A stretch of DNA of 64,000 nt from [Lactobacillus] timonensis (GTDB lineage: Bacteria; Bacillota; Bacilli; Lactobacillales; Lactobacillaceae): positions 875,302-939,301 of the forward strand of contig NZ_LT964761.1 of NCBI RefSeq assembly GCF_900240275.1. The letters run 5' to 3'. Position 1 is the first letter of the stretch; every line of letters starts with the position of its first letter. The translations under genes and the position numbers were made by a program. Below the pieces are notes generated by a model. It did no database searches. It was not told the origin of the DNA and saw nothing but the letters and a program-made list of their open reading frames with translations. Below, piece by piece: positions 1 through 8,459 of the stretch.

Positions 1-81
1 CCCGAGCGAGTAGTCTGAATCTTGGTAATTACTGAGTAACCTTAATTTTTCCGTCGTTGAATATGTTCCTATTCAAAACAC

Positions 82-128
82 CCCCTAGAGATGACACTTT
101 TATTATTTAAAGTGTCAACCCTAAGGGG
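82..128. repeat. Imperfect palindrome at the IS left edge
   Basis: TGACACTTT (92-100) and AAAGTGTCA (109-117) are perfect inverted arms around an 8-base loop. Outer CCCCT (82-86) and AGGGG (124-128) add a second arm pair. It straddles the inferred IS left end. It could be the end of an earlier element, a terminator of an upstream gene, or a target hairpin; the sequence does not decide. Confidence 0.5.
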
Positions 129-180
129 TATTGTACGGTTTTCATCGGTACCGTTTTTGTTTATGATGACAATAAAAAAC

Positions 181-218
181 GGACAACTACCGCACCCTCT
201 AAAACGTGGTAGTTGTCC
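181..218 (+). terminator. Hairpin ahead of the transposase
   Basis: GGACAACTACC (181-191) pairs perfectly with GGTAGTTGTCC (208-218), and a G-T and a C-G pair extend it to 13 bp around a 12-base loop. It sits just 5' of the transposase ribosome site. No strong T run follows. A plausible role is to block translation of transposase from read-through transcripts, as known for several IS families; that is inference. Confidence 0.5.
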
Positions 219-240
219 TTCAGAAAGGAATTTAATCCTC

Positions 241-1563
241 ATGGCTAATGATATCAGCTTTTTGACCGGAATCAATGATCCAAACTTAAAAATGGACAAA
301 AGTGGCGTCGAAAACACCGGTAATTACAAAGTAATCCACCTGGTTAAGACCGGCACCTGTTATTGTCCTGTTTGTGGCCGTCCTATGCTTAAGAATGGCT
401 ATCGCCGTCAACCGGTAAAGATATTAGCTTTACCGATCGCTAACGTCCCAACTATCTTGTTAATTCGGAAACAGAAGTATATCTGTAAACCATCATCACA
501 ATGCCCGGAAACCGTCACGAAAATCGCAGAAATCATCAATGGGATTAACCATGGTTGCAGGATTGCCAATAACGTTAAACAGGCCATCACACTGGATCTA
601 CGGCGAAATGAATCACAAAAGGATATTGGTGAACAGTACTATGTTTCACCTAGTACGGTTGGCCGCATCATTGATAGCTTGGAAGATAACTTTACTCCGG
701 AAAAAAGTTGGCTACCAAATACCATTGCTTTTGATGACTTTAAATCGGGACGCTTCGCGCCTAGTGGGATGAGTATGATCCTCATGAATCCTGTTAATCA
801 TCGCACCATTGATATTATTCCCTCGAGAACTTCACGTGCTTTTAGACAGTATTTCTATCGCCATTTCACACGCAGATCGCGATTATCAGTTAGCTTGGTA
901 GTAATTGACCTATACGGCCCATACCGGCGGCTCATCCGCGAACTATTCCCCAATGCACGAATCATCGCCGACCACTTCCATGTCGTTGTGCAAGCCTACC
1001 GGGCATTACAGTCTATCCGCATCAAAACCATGAATCATTATGGGCCGGGAACTCATGAATATCGGGCACTTAAACGTTTTTGGAAGTTATTACTGCAGAA
1101 GCTATCACTCCTAGATAATATTCATTACCAACCACGGCGCAACTTTCGTGGCGCCTGGTTAACGAACAGTGAAGTCATTGACCGACTACTTGCCATGTCA
1201 GAAGAACTAAGGATAGCTTATAACTACTATCAAACTCTCGTCGATGCGGTGGATCACGAAAATCAGGGAGAACTCCAATCCCTGTTACAACGTAAACTGA
1301 CCAGCTTACCGTTTAAATTACAAAAGGTTCAGCGTACTCTCCGTCAGCACCAGAACGAGATTATCCGGAGCTTTAGGCATCACTTGAGTAATGGCCCGAT
1401 TGAAGGCACCAATAACAAAATCAAAGTGATTAAACGCACTGCTTATGGTTTTAGAAACTTCTTTCATTTTCGGGTAAGAATTCTCATGGCTTTAAAGAAT
1501 CCACACATCATGGTAGGAGATCCCCAGAAAACAAAAATCAGCTCAAGCAGTCTAGCTGCTTGA
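241..1563 (+). CDS. ISL3 family transposase
   Basis: DDE transposase of about 440 residues, usual for ISL3. The N-terminus has a zinc-ribbon-like cysteine set (CYCPVCG near residue 40, then a CKPSSQC motif). A helix-turn-helix region follows (SQKDIGEQYYVSPSTVGRII). Catalytic acids are likely in AFDDFKSG, VIDLYGPYRR and GPIEGTNNKIK. The ATG at 241 is chosen because AAAGGA lies at 224-229 and the protein then begins at the usual place; an upstream in-frame ATG at 91 would read through the IS end and the hairpin. The gene looks intact, so the element may be active. Confidence 0.9.
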   Translation: MANDISFLTGINDPNLKMDKSGVENTGNYKVIHLVKTGTCYCPVCGRPMLKNGYRRQPVKILALPIANVPTILLIRKQKYICKPSSQCPETVTKIAEIINGINHGCRIANNVKQAITLDLRRNESQKDIGEQYYVSPSTVGRIIDSLEDNFTPEKSWLPNTIAFDDFKSGRFAPSGMSMILMNPVNHRTIDIIPSRTSRAFRQYFYRHFTRRSRLSVSLVVIDLYGPYRRLIRELFPNARIIADHFHVVVQAYRALQSIRIKTMNHYGPGTHEYRALKRFWKLLLQKLSLLDNIHYQPRRNFRGAWLTNSEVIDRLLAMSEELRIAYNYYQTLVDAVDHENQGELQSLLQRKLTSLPFKLQKVQRTLRQHQNEIIRSFRHHLSNGPIEGTNNKIKVIKRTAYGFRNFFHFRVRILMALKNPHIMVGDPQKTKISSSSLAA

Positions 1564-1569
1564 ACTGAT
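1537..1569 (+). terminator. Terminator-like hairpin over the transposase stop
   Basis: TCAAGCAG (1543-1550) and CTGCTTGA (1556-1563) form a perfect stem around TCTAG, extended by ATCAG (1537-1541) and CTGAT (1565-1569) across one mismatch. The stop codon lies inside the 3' arm. Only a weak A/T-rich tail follows. Confidence 0.5.
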
Positions 1570-1692
1570 CAAATTTAACTATCAGTACCGATTGACAAAG
1601 AGCCTTTTATTCAAAAAGGTTAAGACAGCATCGTTAATTTGTGCTAAGATAAGACGAATTAAAAATGTGTCGCATTAAGAAGGGAGTTTGTG

Positions 1693-2247
1693 ATGGGAAT
1701 TACACGAACTGAGCGCGACTTCCAAGCCGCGCTGTTAAAGTTACTGGCTAACCAGTCATTCTTATCGTTGTCGGTGGAACAGATTTGTCGTGAGGCAATG
1801 ATGCACCGGAGTAGCTTTTACCGCTACTTTAATGACAAGTACGACTTGTTGAAACACACGGTGAATTACCAGATAATGGTCCTGATTGACCAGGGGGATG
1901 ATGAAATTACCAACGTGGTGTCCTGGCTAGAGCAACATAAGCCGCTTTTACGTAATTTAGCGACGGGGAAGAATAACAGCTCCTTGTACGCGACGCTGGT
2001 TAACTTACTGGCCGACATTATTTTGGACCGCTACGAGCGCAAAGTTGATGACCGCCTGGTGCAATCCATTGCTAAGTTCCCCAACCAGGAAACGGCGGCC
2101 TACATGTTGAGCGCCAGCATTGTTGGGGCTTTTTACTGGTGGCGCAGTCAGGACTACGCGGTTGACCAGAAGACAATTCTGCAGAACGCCAATGAATTTG
2201 TGAACTGGCTGGCTGATCAGCCATCGTTGGGAGGAAAACGCGAATGA
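1693..2247 (+). CDS. TetR/AcrR family transcriptional regulator
   Basis: About 184 residues. The N-terminal third is a TetR helix-turn-helix: LSVEQICREAMMHRSSFYRY contains the recognition helix with the usual S-FYRYF ending. The rest is a helical ligand/dimer domain of the kind found in YhgE/DhaS-type TetR proteins. The ATG at 1693 follows AGAAGGGAG well; a GTG at 1690 is the alternative. It overlaps the next gene by four bases (ATGA), so the two are translationally coupled, and it most likely represses its own operon with the Pip-like gene. The inducing ligand is unknown. Confidence 0.85.
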   Translation: MGITRTERDFQAALLKLLANQSFLSLSVEQICREAMMHRSSFYRYFNDKYDLLKHTVNYQIMVLIDQGDDEITNVVSWLEQHKPLLRNLATGKNNSSLYATLVNLLADIILDRYERKVDDRLVQSIAKFPNQETAAYMLSASIVGAFYWWRSQDYAVDQKTILQNANEFVNWLADQPSLGGKRE

Positions 2248-4805
2248 AAAAACTAATAAATTCTTTACGCCACCCGTCATGGGCAGTGCTAGTCATGGTG
2301 ATAGTGGCGGTAGCCGCGCCGCTGATGTACAGTTTGTCCTTTGTGAAATCGGTTTGGAACCCGACTGCTTACAGTGGTCACTTGCCAGTGGCGGTGGTTA
2401 ACAATGACCGGCCAGTCCGTTACCAGGGACAAACATTGCAGGTTGGTCGTCAAACGGTCCAGCAGCTGAAACATAATCACCAGCTAGACTGGCAATTTGT
2501 TAACCAGCATGAGGCTAAAGAAGGGATGGCCAACCACCAGTACTATACGGTGATTACAATTCCCCACAATTTCTCACGGAACGCGGCGACGGTTTTGCAA
2601 AAACACCCGCGACCAATGATGCTGCGTTACCAAACGAATGATTCGCAAAACTACCTGGCAGCCACAATCAGTGAAACCGGGATGAGTAACCTGAATACCA
2701 AGGTTCGTGCGGCGGTCACCAAGGCTTACGCAACAGCACTTTTTCATAATTTAAGTCGCTTGGACCACGGAATGACTACTGCGGCGAGCGGCGCCCACCA
2801 GCTCAGTAATGGGTTGGTCACGATGGCCGACGGAACGAAACGCTATGTTGTCGGTGTTTCGCAGGTCAACGCGGGTGTGCAAACTCTGCGGGCTAAAGTG
2901 GCACCACTGCCGGGCGCCACCCAGCAATTGTCAACTGGCGGACAGCAACTCGCCGGCGGACTGCAACAATATGCTGGTGGTGTTGGTCAGTTATCACGGG
3001 GATTACAGACACTAGCCAACTATTCAGGACAGCTAACGGGGGGTGCCGGTCTATTAGCAACCTGGTTGGCCACATTGAGTGACCACTCTGGTTCACTACG
3101 TCAGGGTGCTCAGCAGCTCAAGATCGGGGCAGCCCAGCTGAATGGTGCTACCGCTAACTCGCTACGTCAGCTGAACTTCCAGCCGATGATGGCCACCATG
3201 AACCAGGCGCAACAGCTCAAGGGCAGGCTCGCATACTTAAAGGCGGGTCTCGACCAGGCACAGGCAGCATTAGGAACAACTGCCACCAGCGCCCGGCAAG
3301 TTCAGGGTGCAGTCAGCCAGTTAAACGGGGCGGCCGAGCAGCTTGGCCAGCTAAAAACGGTCGCCCAAAATGATGCGGGGATCGCTGCTCGTGATAGCCA
3401 GACTGCCAAAACGGCTGCCCAGCTAGCACAGAAGACGACGGACCCGGCAGTTAAAGCGGGACTAGCACAGGTGGCTGCGACGACGGGGCAGAGCGCCCAA
3501 CAAGCAGCGGAGAATGCGCGGACAGTTCAACAACTTTCCCCGATGCTGAATAATTTGACGCGGTTGCAAGGATCATTGACAGCAATGCAAGAGCAGTTAA
3601 ACCAGCTCTCGTCCCTGCAGACTGTTCTGTCATCAGCACAGGCAACGATGGGGCAGGCGGACCAACTGTTGACAGCGCTGAACGGCTACCAAGGACAACT
3701 TAAGACGATGTCCGGGAACGCTCAGCAACTAGCTCAGGCTACCAGCAAAATTTCAGCAGGGGCATCAGCGTTAGATGGCGGTTTGACCCGCTACAGCCAA
3801 GGGGTTGATCAGGCATCGGCAGGTGCTACTCAGCTTCATCAGGGACTGAACGGCTACGCAGCGGGGGTTCAGCAGGCGAATGTCGGAGCTACCCGGTTAG
3901 CAGGTGCCTCGACACCACTAACAGCCGGGAGCTTAAAACTGGCCGCTGGTCTCAACCAGTTAGCCCAGCAGTCGCCCCAGTTAGTTGCTGGGGTCAACCG
4001 GTTAGCTGATGGGACACAGCAACTAGCTGCTAATTCCATGCCATTATTACAGGGAATGAACCTCTTGAACCAGGGGGCGAGCCGCCTGTCTGTCGGGTTG
4101 GCAAGTGGTCAACGACAATTGCACCAGCAACAGCCGCACCGGCAAAGTGCTGCGATGTTTGCCGCACCGACACGGCTGCAACACAACCACTACAGCCGGG
4201 TTCCTAACTATGGTCACGCCATGGCACCGTTTATGATGGCCACCGGCTTGTTTATTGGGGTGCTGATTTTTACCCTCGCCTTACCATCCAGCCGGATTTT
4301 AGCCACCAATCGTCGCCGCCTGGCAATGATTATTCATGAATTATTACTAGCATTAATTGCGGCATTGTTGATGGTGGTCATCCAAAGTGCGGGACTGGTT
4401 ATGGCGGGCTTGCAGGTCCAACACCCCATGCAGTTACTAGTAGTGGGACTGGTCTACACCCTCGCCCAGTTAGCCATTATGCAGGCACTTACCATTATGA
4501 TGGGCCGCTTTGGGACGGTCCTGGGGCTGGTATTATTTGTTGCCCAACTCGGTGGTGCCGGCGGGATGTTCCCGATGGAATTGACCAACCGCTTCTTTAA
4601 CTTTATTCACCCGTGGTTGCCGATGACTTACGGGATTAACGGTTTCCGCCAGGCCTTAACTGGCGGGTTTGATCAAGCTTACTTGGTCCAGAACGTGATT
4701 ATTCTATTGCTGTTTGCCGGCGTTGCCTACGCGCTGATGTTAGTAGTGGCGGCTCCGTTGAAACGACGGGTCGCTAACCAGCAACCAGCGCAAAGTTTGA
4801 ACTAA
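2244..4805 (+). CDS. YhgE/Pip family (phage infection protein-like) membrane protein
   Basis: 853 residues. One transmembrane segment near residues 13-33 (LVMVIVAVAAPLMYSL) is followed by a long extracellular region of about 600 residues. That region is built from degenerate L-x-x-G heptad-like repeats (QLSNGL, QLAGGL, QLHQGL) predicted to form extended helices. The C-terminal 200 residues hold five or six membrane segments of the ABC-2 permease type. The family includes Lactococcus Pip, a phage receptor, and B. subtilis YhgE; related EsaA works with type VII secretion. No type VII genes lie nearby. An alternative role is export of an envelope-active compound under TetR control. Confidence 0.85.
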   Translation: MKKLINSLRHPSWAVLVMVIVAVAAPLMYSLSFVKSVWNPTAYSGHLPVAVVNNDRPVRYQGQTLQVGRQTVQQLKHNHQLDWQFVNQHEAKEGMANHQYYTVITIPHNFSRNAATVLQKHPRPMMLRYQTNDSQNYLAATISETGMSNLNTKVRAAVTKAYATALFHNLSRLDHGMTTAASGAHQLSNGLVTMADGTKRYVVGVSQVNAGVQTLRAKVAPLPGATQQLSTGGQQLAGGLQQYAGGVGQLSRGLQTLANYSGQLTGGAGLLATWLATLSDHSGSLRQGAQQLKIGAAQLNGATANSLRQLNFQPMMATMNQAQQLKGRLAYLKAGLDQAQAALGTTATSARQVQGAVSQLNGAAEQLGQLKTVAQNDAGIAARDSQTAKTAAQLAQKTTDPAVKAGLAQVAATTGQSAQQAAENARTVQQLSPMLNNLTRLQGSLTAMQEQLNQLSSLQTVLSSAQATMGQADQLLTALNGYQGQLKTMSGNAQQLAQATSKISAGASALDGGLTRYSQGVDQASAGATQLHQGLNGYAAGVQQANVGATRLAGASTPLTAGSLKLAAGLNQLAQQSPQLVAGVNRLADGTQQLAANSMPLLQGMNLLNQGASRLSVGLASGQRQLHQQQPHRQSAAMFAAPTRLQHNHYSRVPNYGHAMAPFMMATGLFIGVLIFTLALPSSRILATNRRRLAMIIHELLLALIAALLMVVIQSAGLVMAGLQVQHPMQLLVVGLVYTLAQLAIMQALTIMMGRFGTVLGLVLFVAQLGGAGGMFPMELTNRFFNFIHPWLPMTYGINGFRQALTGGFDQAYLVQNVIILLLFAGVAYALMLVVAAPLKRRVANQQPAQSLN

Positions 4806-4810
4806 TGAAA

Positions 4811-4848
4811 AAAGCCACTAGCCTGGAAAAAAGGTTAGCGGTTTTGTG
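4811..4848 (+). terminator. Terminator after the pip-like gene
   Basis: AAAGCCACTAGCCT (4811-4824) pairs with AGGTTAGCGGTTTT (4832-4845) with one mismatch and two G-U pairs around a 7-base A-rich loop, six bases after the stop codon. Confidence 0.6.
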
Positions 4849-4999
4849 CATCCAGTGGCCATTGTTGGAAGAATGTCAAATAACAAAGACAAACTCACTA
4901 AAGTGAACTGCTTTATCTGGTAATTTCACCATTGTAAAATAGTCAGCAAACGGAATGGTTGCGCAGGCAGGTCTGATTGGTGAAAAGGAGGGGATTGAT

Positions 5000-6130
5000 G
5001 TGACTTTATTACAATGGTTCCACCGCTGGTGGTGTCGACGACAAGTTCGTCGACTGTTACGGCAAGAACCCACGTGGGTCCCAGTTAACCGCCAATTACG
5101 GGCCAATGGCTGGTCGGTAAGTGCGATTTACTACTTTCTGTGCCACCAGGGCCAGTTAGCCGCTACCTATCAGGTGGGAACGCCCCTTTATGTGGCGATG
5201 CTGCAAAATAGTGACCTGACCGCCCACCAACAGCTGGCGCTGATTTTAGACCAGCACCTGCAAGCCTGGGTAGACGAAACCAGCTTTTTGCAGCTGGGCA
5301 GCAGTCGCTTCCGGCTTGCCGCGTCCTTGTCACCACAGAGTTTCTTTTATCCTTACTTTCGACAGTTAGTCGTGGACGCCTACACAACGCCACTGGGACT
5401 CAGTCAGGATGAACTGGGCTTGCGGGTCCACTTATTCCGGAGCTATTTGGACCGGCAAAACATCAACTTCCTGCGTCACTACCCGGCCCACGCGGGGGCT
5501 AGTGACTACCAACGGTTACTGAAATATTGCGCGGACCACCACTTAAGCTTGGATTACCAAACGGGGGCTAATTACCACAACCGCTACCACGGCCGGTTTG
5601 ACTACCCGCGCAACATGAAGGTCCAGCTGATGCGCGATTCTCACCAACAACGGTATAACGACGCCCGGATGATCGAGTTGATTATCGATCTTGCCAGCGG
5701 CCACTTTGTCAGTCAGTGGAACGTGTACCGAGTGAGTGCGGACGGCGTAGTGGATGCCGACCCTCACCACTATTCAGTTGACGAATTATACCAGGTGGCG
5801 AATACCGAATCGTTTAATTACGGGCTGCCCAAGGGTGTTTACCAGGTACCAACCACTTACCGCAAGACGCACCGTTACCTGGATATCCAACAACCAGCGA
5901 ACAGTCAAATTCGTCGGCAGGCCAAGAACTACTGGCGCTACCCGCATGACTACAACCGCGGTGGTTTCTTTGCGGAAGTGGTGAAAAAAGGTGGCGACAA
6001 GGATGTGTGCTGCTGGCAAGCAATTCCCGAGGACCAACGGCAGGTAGTCTACAACGACTTTCTTGCTGACTTGCGGGCTGGCCACCAGGTTAACCAGGGC
6101 ATCGCTGCTTACTGCGAAAAACGTCAGTAA
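5000..6130 (+). CDS. Uncharacterised protein, possibly DUF3114-type
   Basis: 377 residues, soluble, rich in His, Tyr, Arg and Gln. GTG at 5000 is the preferred start because AAGGAGG (4985-4991) sits eight bases upstream; an ATG at 4955 has no ribosome site. No membrane segment, signal peptide or obvious nucleotide-binding motif is visible. The C-terminal third has a conserved-looking stretch (RRQAKNYWRYPHDYNRGGFF) and the central part NMKVQLMRDSHQQRYNDARM. From memory this resembles the DUF3114 family of lactobacilli and streptococci, but I cannot confirm that here. No function is proposed. Confidence 0.55.
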   Translation: MTLLQWFHRWWCRRQVRRLLRQEPTWVPVNRQLRANGWSVSAIYYFLCHQGQLAATYQVGTPLYVAMLQNSDLTAHQQLALILDQHLQAWVDETSFLQLGSSRFRLAASLSPQSFFYPYFRQLVVDAYTTPLGLSQDELGLRVHLFRSYLDRQNINFLRHYPAHAGASDYQRLLKYCADHHLSLDYQTGANYHNRYHGRFDYPRNMKVQLMRDSHQQRYNDARMIELIIDLASGHFVSQWNVYRVSADGVVDADPHHYSVDELYQVANTESFNYGLPKGVYQVPTTYRKTHRYLDIQQPANSQIRRQAKNYWRYPHDYNRGGFFAEVVKKGGDKDVCCWQAIPEDQRQVVYNDFLADLRAGHQVNQGIAAYCEKRQ

Positions 6131-6170
6131 AAAGGGCACCAACCGTCGTGAAGCGGCTGGTGCCTAATTT
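6129..6170. terminator. Bidirectional terminator between convergent genes
   Basis: GGCACCAACCG (6135-6145) pairs with CGGCTGGTGCC (6154-6164), one mismatch, 8-base loop. A/T runs flank both sides (AAAAA before, TAATTTTATA after), so it can serve both the upstream plus-strand gene and the minus-strand corA-like gene. Confidence 0.8.
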
Positions 6171-6176
6171 TATATA

Positions 6177-6951
6177 CTAGTCGTCGTATGACCGGCGCCG
6201 GAGGTAGAGTGACGCAATGATGGAAAGTAACGCCGCCAGGCCAATAATGATCCAGAAACCGTACTTGGAACCTTCCCAGGGGGAGCCCGCCGACGTTCAT
6301 CCCCATGAGACCGCTGAGTAAAGCGGCGATTCCGATCACGAGGCCGGTGGAATCAAGGAACTTCATCAGGTGGTTCAGGTGGTTATCCATCATTGCCGTG
6401 TAGAGGCTGCTGAGGGATTCGACCGCGTCACGGTAGATGTGGATGGCCTTTGATAACCGGCGCTGACTAGTTTCAATTTTTAACTTGAGGGAGTTACTGA
6501 TGCTATGGGCGACGGGACTGTCGACGAGCGCCTTAAGGGTGGTCGTTTGGTCGTTGACAGTATGTTCAAAGTAAACCAGTTGCCGCATTAGTTCCGTCAG
6601 CGCGCGGAGCTCAGTATTTTTAATCGTTGTATCCCGCGAGGCCTGGTCCAGCCGGTCAATCTCGTCCTCAAAGTTTTGCAGGGCGGAGTTGAGGTGTTGC
6701 TGCCAGGCATCCACCAGGTGGAAAACCAGCTGGTTGACGGGATCATGTTCGGCAACTGCTTGCTGTAATTCCTCGAAGGAAACGGCGGAATTTTGCGTGC
6801 AGATGATCAGGTGGTCCTGGTCAAAGATTAAGATGGCCGGTGTTAATTGCTCCTCAATGTGCTGGTAATCAAAGTTGAAGTCAAAAACGACCAGCAGGTG
6901 GGGATCTGACAACTGCTTGCTTTCGAGCAGGTGAAACCGGGCAACTTCTCC
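6177..6951 (-). pseudogene. CorA-like magnesium transporter, frameshifted
   Basis: CorA family member: a cytoplasmic helical domain, then GLVIGIAALLSGLMGMNVGG, which is the first membrane helix with the signature GMN loop. Right after it the frame breaks at a run of five G on the plus strand (6279-6283). Reading with one base fewer restores GLPWEGSKYGFWIII...LYLRRRSYDD, a normal second membrane helix and basic tail ending at TAG (6177-6179). As given, the frame runs on to 6124 with an unrelated tail and no second helix. The start is also unclear: no ATG, GTG or TTG with a ribosome site lies downstream of the only good promoter. The 5' limit given is a guess. Confidence 0.75.
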
Positions 6952-6981
6952 TGCCTTCTGAAAGTCTTCCTTATGATAATA

Positions 6982-7009
6982 ATTATACCGGAAGGGTTTA
7001 TAAAACAAT
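6982..7009 (-). promoter_or_regulatory. Promoter of the corA-like gene
   Basis: On the minus strand TATAAT (6987-6982) lies about 15 bases after TTGTTT (7008-7003). It faces the promoter of the permease gene, so the two genes are divergent. Confidence 0.55.
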
Positions 7010-7050
7010 AGGAAGATGCTTGGTGGGCCGACCCATCCAGGAAAAAGGGT

Positions 7051-7056
7051 TATAAT
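7051..7056 (+). promoter_or_regulatory. -10 element of the APC permease gene
   Basis: A perfect TATAAT at 7051-7056, about 47 bases ahead of the TTG start at 7103. No convincing -35 element is visible. Confidence 0.5.
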
Positions 7057-7102
7057 AATCTTTGATGTCAACAAGTCGGTTTGGAATGAAAAAGGCGTAA
7101 TT

Positions 7103-8404
7103 TTGAAAAAACAAAAGAACGGTTCAATTGGTGTCGTTGGCGCGACAGCGATTGGTGTCGGCGGAATGATGGGCGCAGGCCTTTACACCCTGCTGGGATT
7201 AGCCGCCAAAAGTGCCGGAAAGTGGCTGCCACTATCATTTTTGATTGGGGGAATAGTGGCGGCTTTTTCCGTTTATTCTTATTCGCGGTTGGGGATGACC
7301 TACCCGGATCGTGGTGGGGCGGCGAAGTTCCTCCTACGTGGCTTTGGTGATGGCCTGCTAGCCGGCGGGATCAACGTCTTTCAATACTTTGGCTGGATTA
7401 TCGCGATGGCCCTTTATGCCACCGGTTTTGCCGAGTATGCTTGTCAGTTGATCGGCATTAAGAGCGGCGGCTGGCATGATAAAGTGATTAGCATTGGAAT
7501 TATCATCCTGGTGGTCTTGGTGAATATCCTCGGATCTAGCCAGGTTGCCCGGGCACAAACGACGATTATTGCCTTTGAATTGATTATCCTGGTCGGCTTC
7601 ATCGGGTTCGGCCTCAGTCAAGCCCATGTTCCGACCTTGACTGCCAGCGTCACTGGCGGACCAGTAGGCGTCTTATCGGCGGCCGGCTTACTATACGTGA
7701 CCTATGAAGGCTTCGGGGTGGTTACCAACGCGGCCGGGAGTATGAAGAATCCGCAAAAGCAGCTGCCGCTGGCGTTGACGCTTTCCTTGGTCATCGTGAT
7801 GGTGGTCTATATTCTGGCCAGTATCGTGGTGATCACGACAATCGGCGTCCAGCAGGCGATCAATAATCAGGGGCACGTTCTGGCAGTGGCTGGGAAGGCT
7901 ATCTTTGGCACAGTCGGGATGGTGTTAATTGTAGTGGCCGCCCTGGTGGCAACCGCCTCCGCCGTTAACTCGACGATGTTTGGTGACGACAATTTGGCCA
8001 TCCGTATTTCCAAGGCCGGCGAAATTCCGTCACAGTTTGGCGCGATGACCCGGGTTGGCGGTACCTGGGGGCTGTTCATTACCTCGTTGATCGTTTGCCT
8101 CTTTGTGATTGTCTTTCCCCTAGCCGACGTTGGTCAGATGGCCAGCCTGGCCTTTTTGCTGGTTTACGCGATGGTCAACGTTGGCCACCTGCGACTGGCT
8201 GATAAGACGGGAGCCAAGCGCTGGATCCTAGTCTGTTCAATTGTGTTGAACCTGGCTCTCTTCGCCTTACTGTTTGGCCAAACGATTGTCCGCGGCGACT
8301 GGTTAACCTGGGCGTCGGTGGTAGTCTTACTAGCTGCCAGTTTCATCGTTGAGTTTATCTGGCGGAAGCACAACCACCAGAACCTGAAGTGGCTGGGGAA
8401 ATAA
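7103..8404 (+). CDS. APC superfamily amino acid permease
   Basis: About 434 residues with roughly twelve hydrophobic helices. The N-terminus GVVGATAIGVGGMMGAGLYT is the conserved first helix of amino acid/polyamine/organocation permeases with the unwound G-x-G region that contacts the substrate amine. TTG at 7103 is chosen because AAAAAGGCG lies six bases upstream; in-frame ATG codons further 5' overlap the promoter. A single gene divergent from the corA-like gene. The substrate cannot be read from sequence. Confidence 0.85.
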   Translation: MKKQKNGSIGVVGATAIGVGGMMGAGLYTLLGLAAKSAGKWLPLSFLIGGIVAAFSVYSYSRLGMTYPDRGGAAKFLLRGFGDGLLAGGINVFQYFGWIIAMALYATGFAEYACQLIGIKSGGWHDKVISIGIIILVVLVNILGSSQVARAQTTIIAFELIILVGFIGFGLSQAHVPTLTASVTGGPVGVLSAAGLLYVTYEGFGVVTNAAGSMKNPQKQLPLALTLSLVIVMVVYILASIVVITTIGVQQAINNQGHVLAVAGKAIFGTVGMVLIVVAALVATASAVNSTMFGDDNLAIRISKAGEIPSQFGAMTRVGGTWGLFITSLIVCLFVIVFPLADVGQMASLAFLLVYAMVNVGHLRLADKTGAKRWILVCSIVLNLALFALLFGQTIVRGDWLTWASVVVLLAASFIVEFIWRKHNHQNLKWLGK

Positions 8405-8459
8405 GCCAAAAGCTTCCTTTGATAATTACTAATAACGTTAAGAAAGCGAGAATCTAATA

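Larger units (their letters stand above)
126..1604 (+). mobile_element. ISL3-family insertion sequence
   Basis: One transposase gene with short terminal sequence on both sides. The right end, read inward on the minus strand, begins GGCTCTTTGTCAATCGGTAC, which resembles ISL3-family ends. The left end from about 126 (GGGTATTGTACGG...ATCGGTAC) matches it only imperfectly, sharing GG-T, TTGT and ATCGGTAC. I see no 8-bp target duplication (118-125 differs from 1605-1612), so the left boundary is approximate and the copy may be old or rearranged. Confidence 0.72.

Noticed and set aside
2812-4110. L-x-x-G repeats in the pip-like gene as tandem DNA repeats
   Set aside because: The periodicity is at protein level only; the DNA units are too diverged to be a tandem array.
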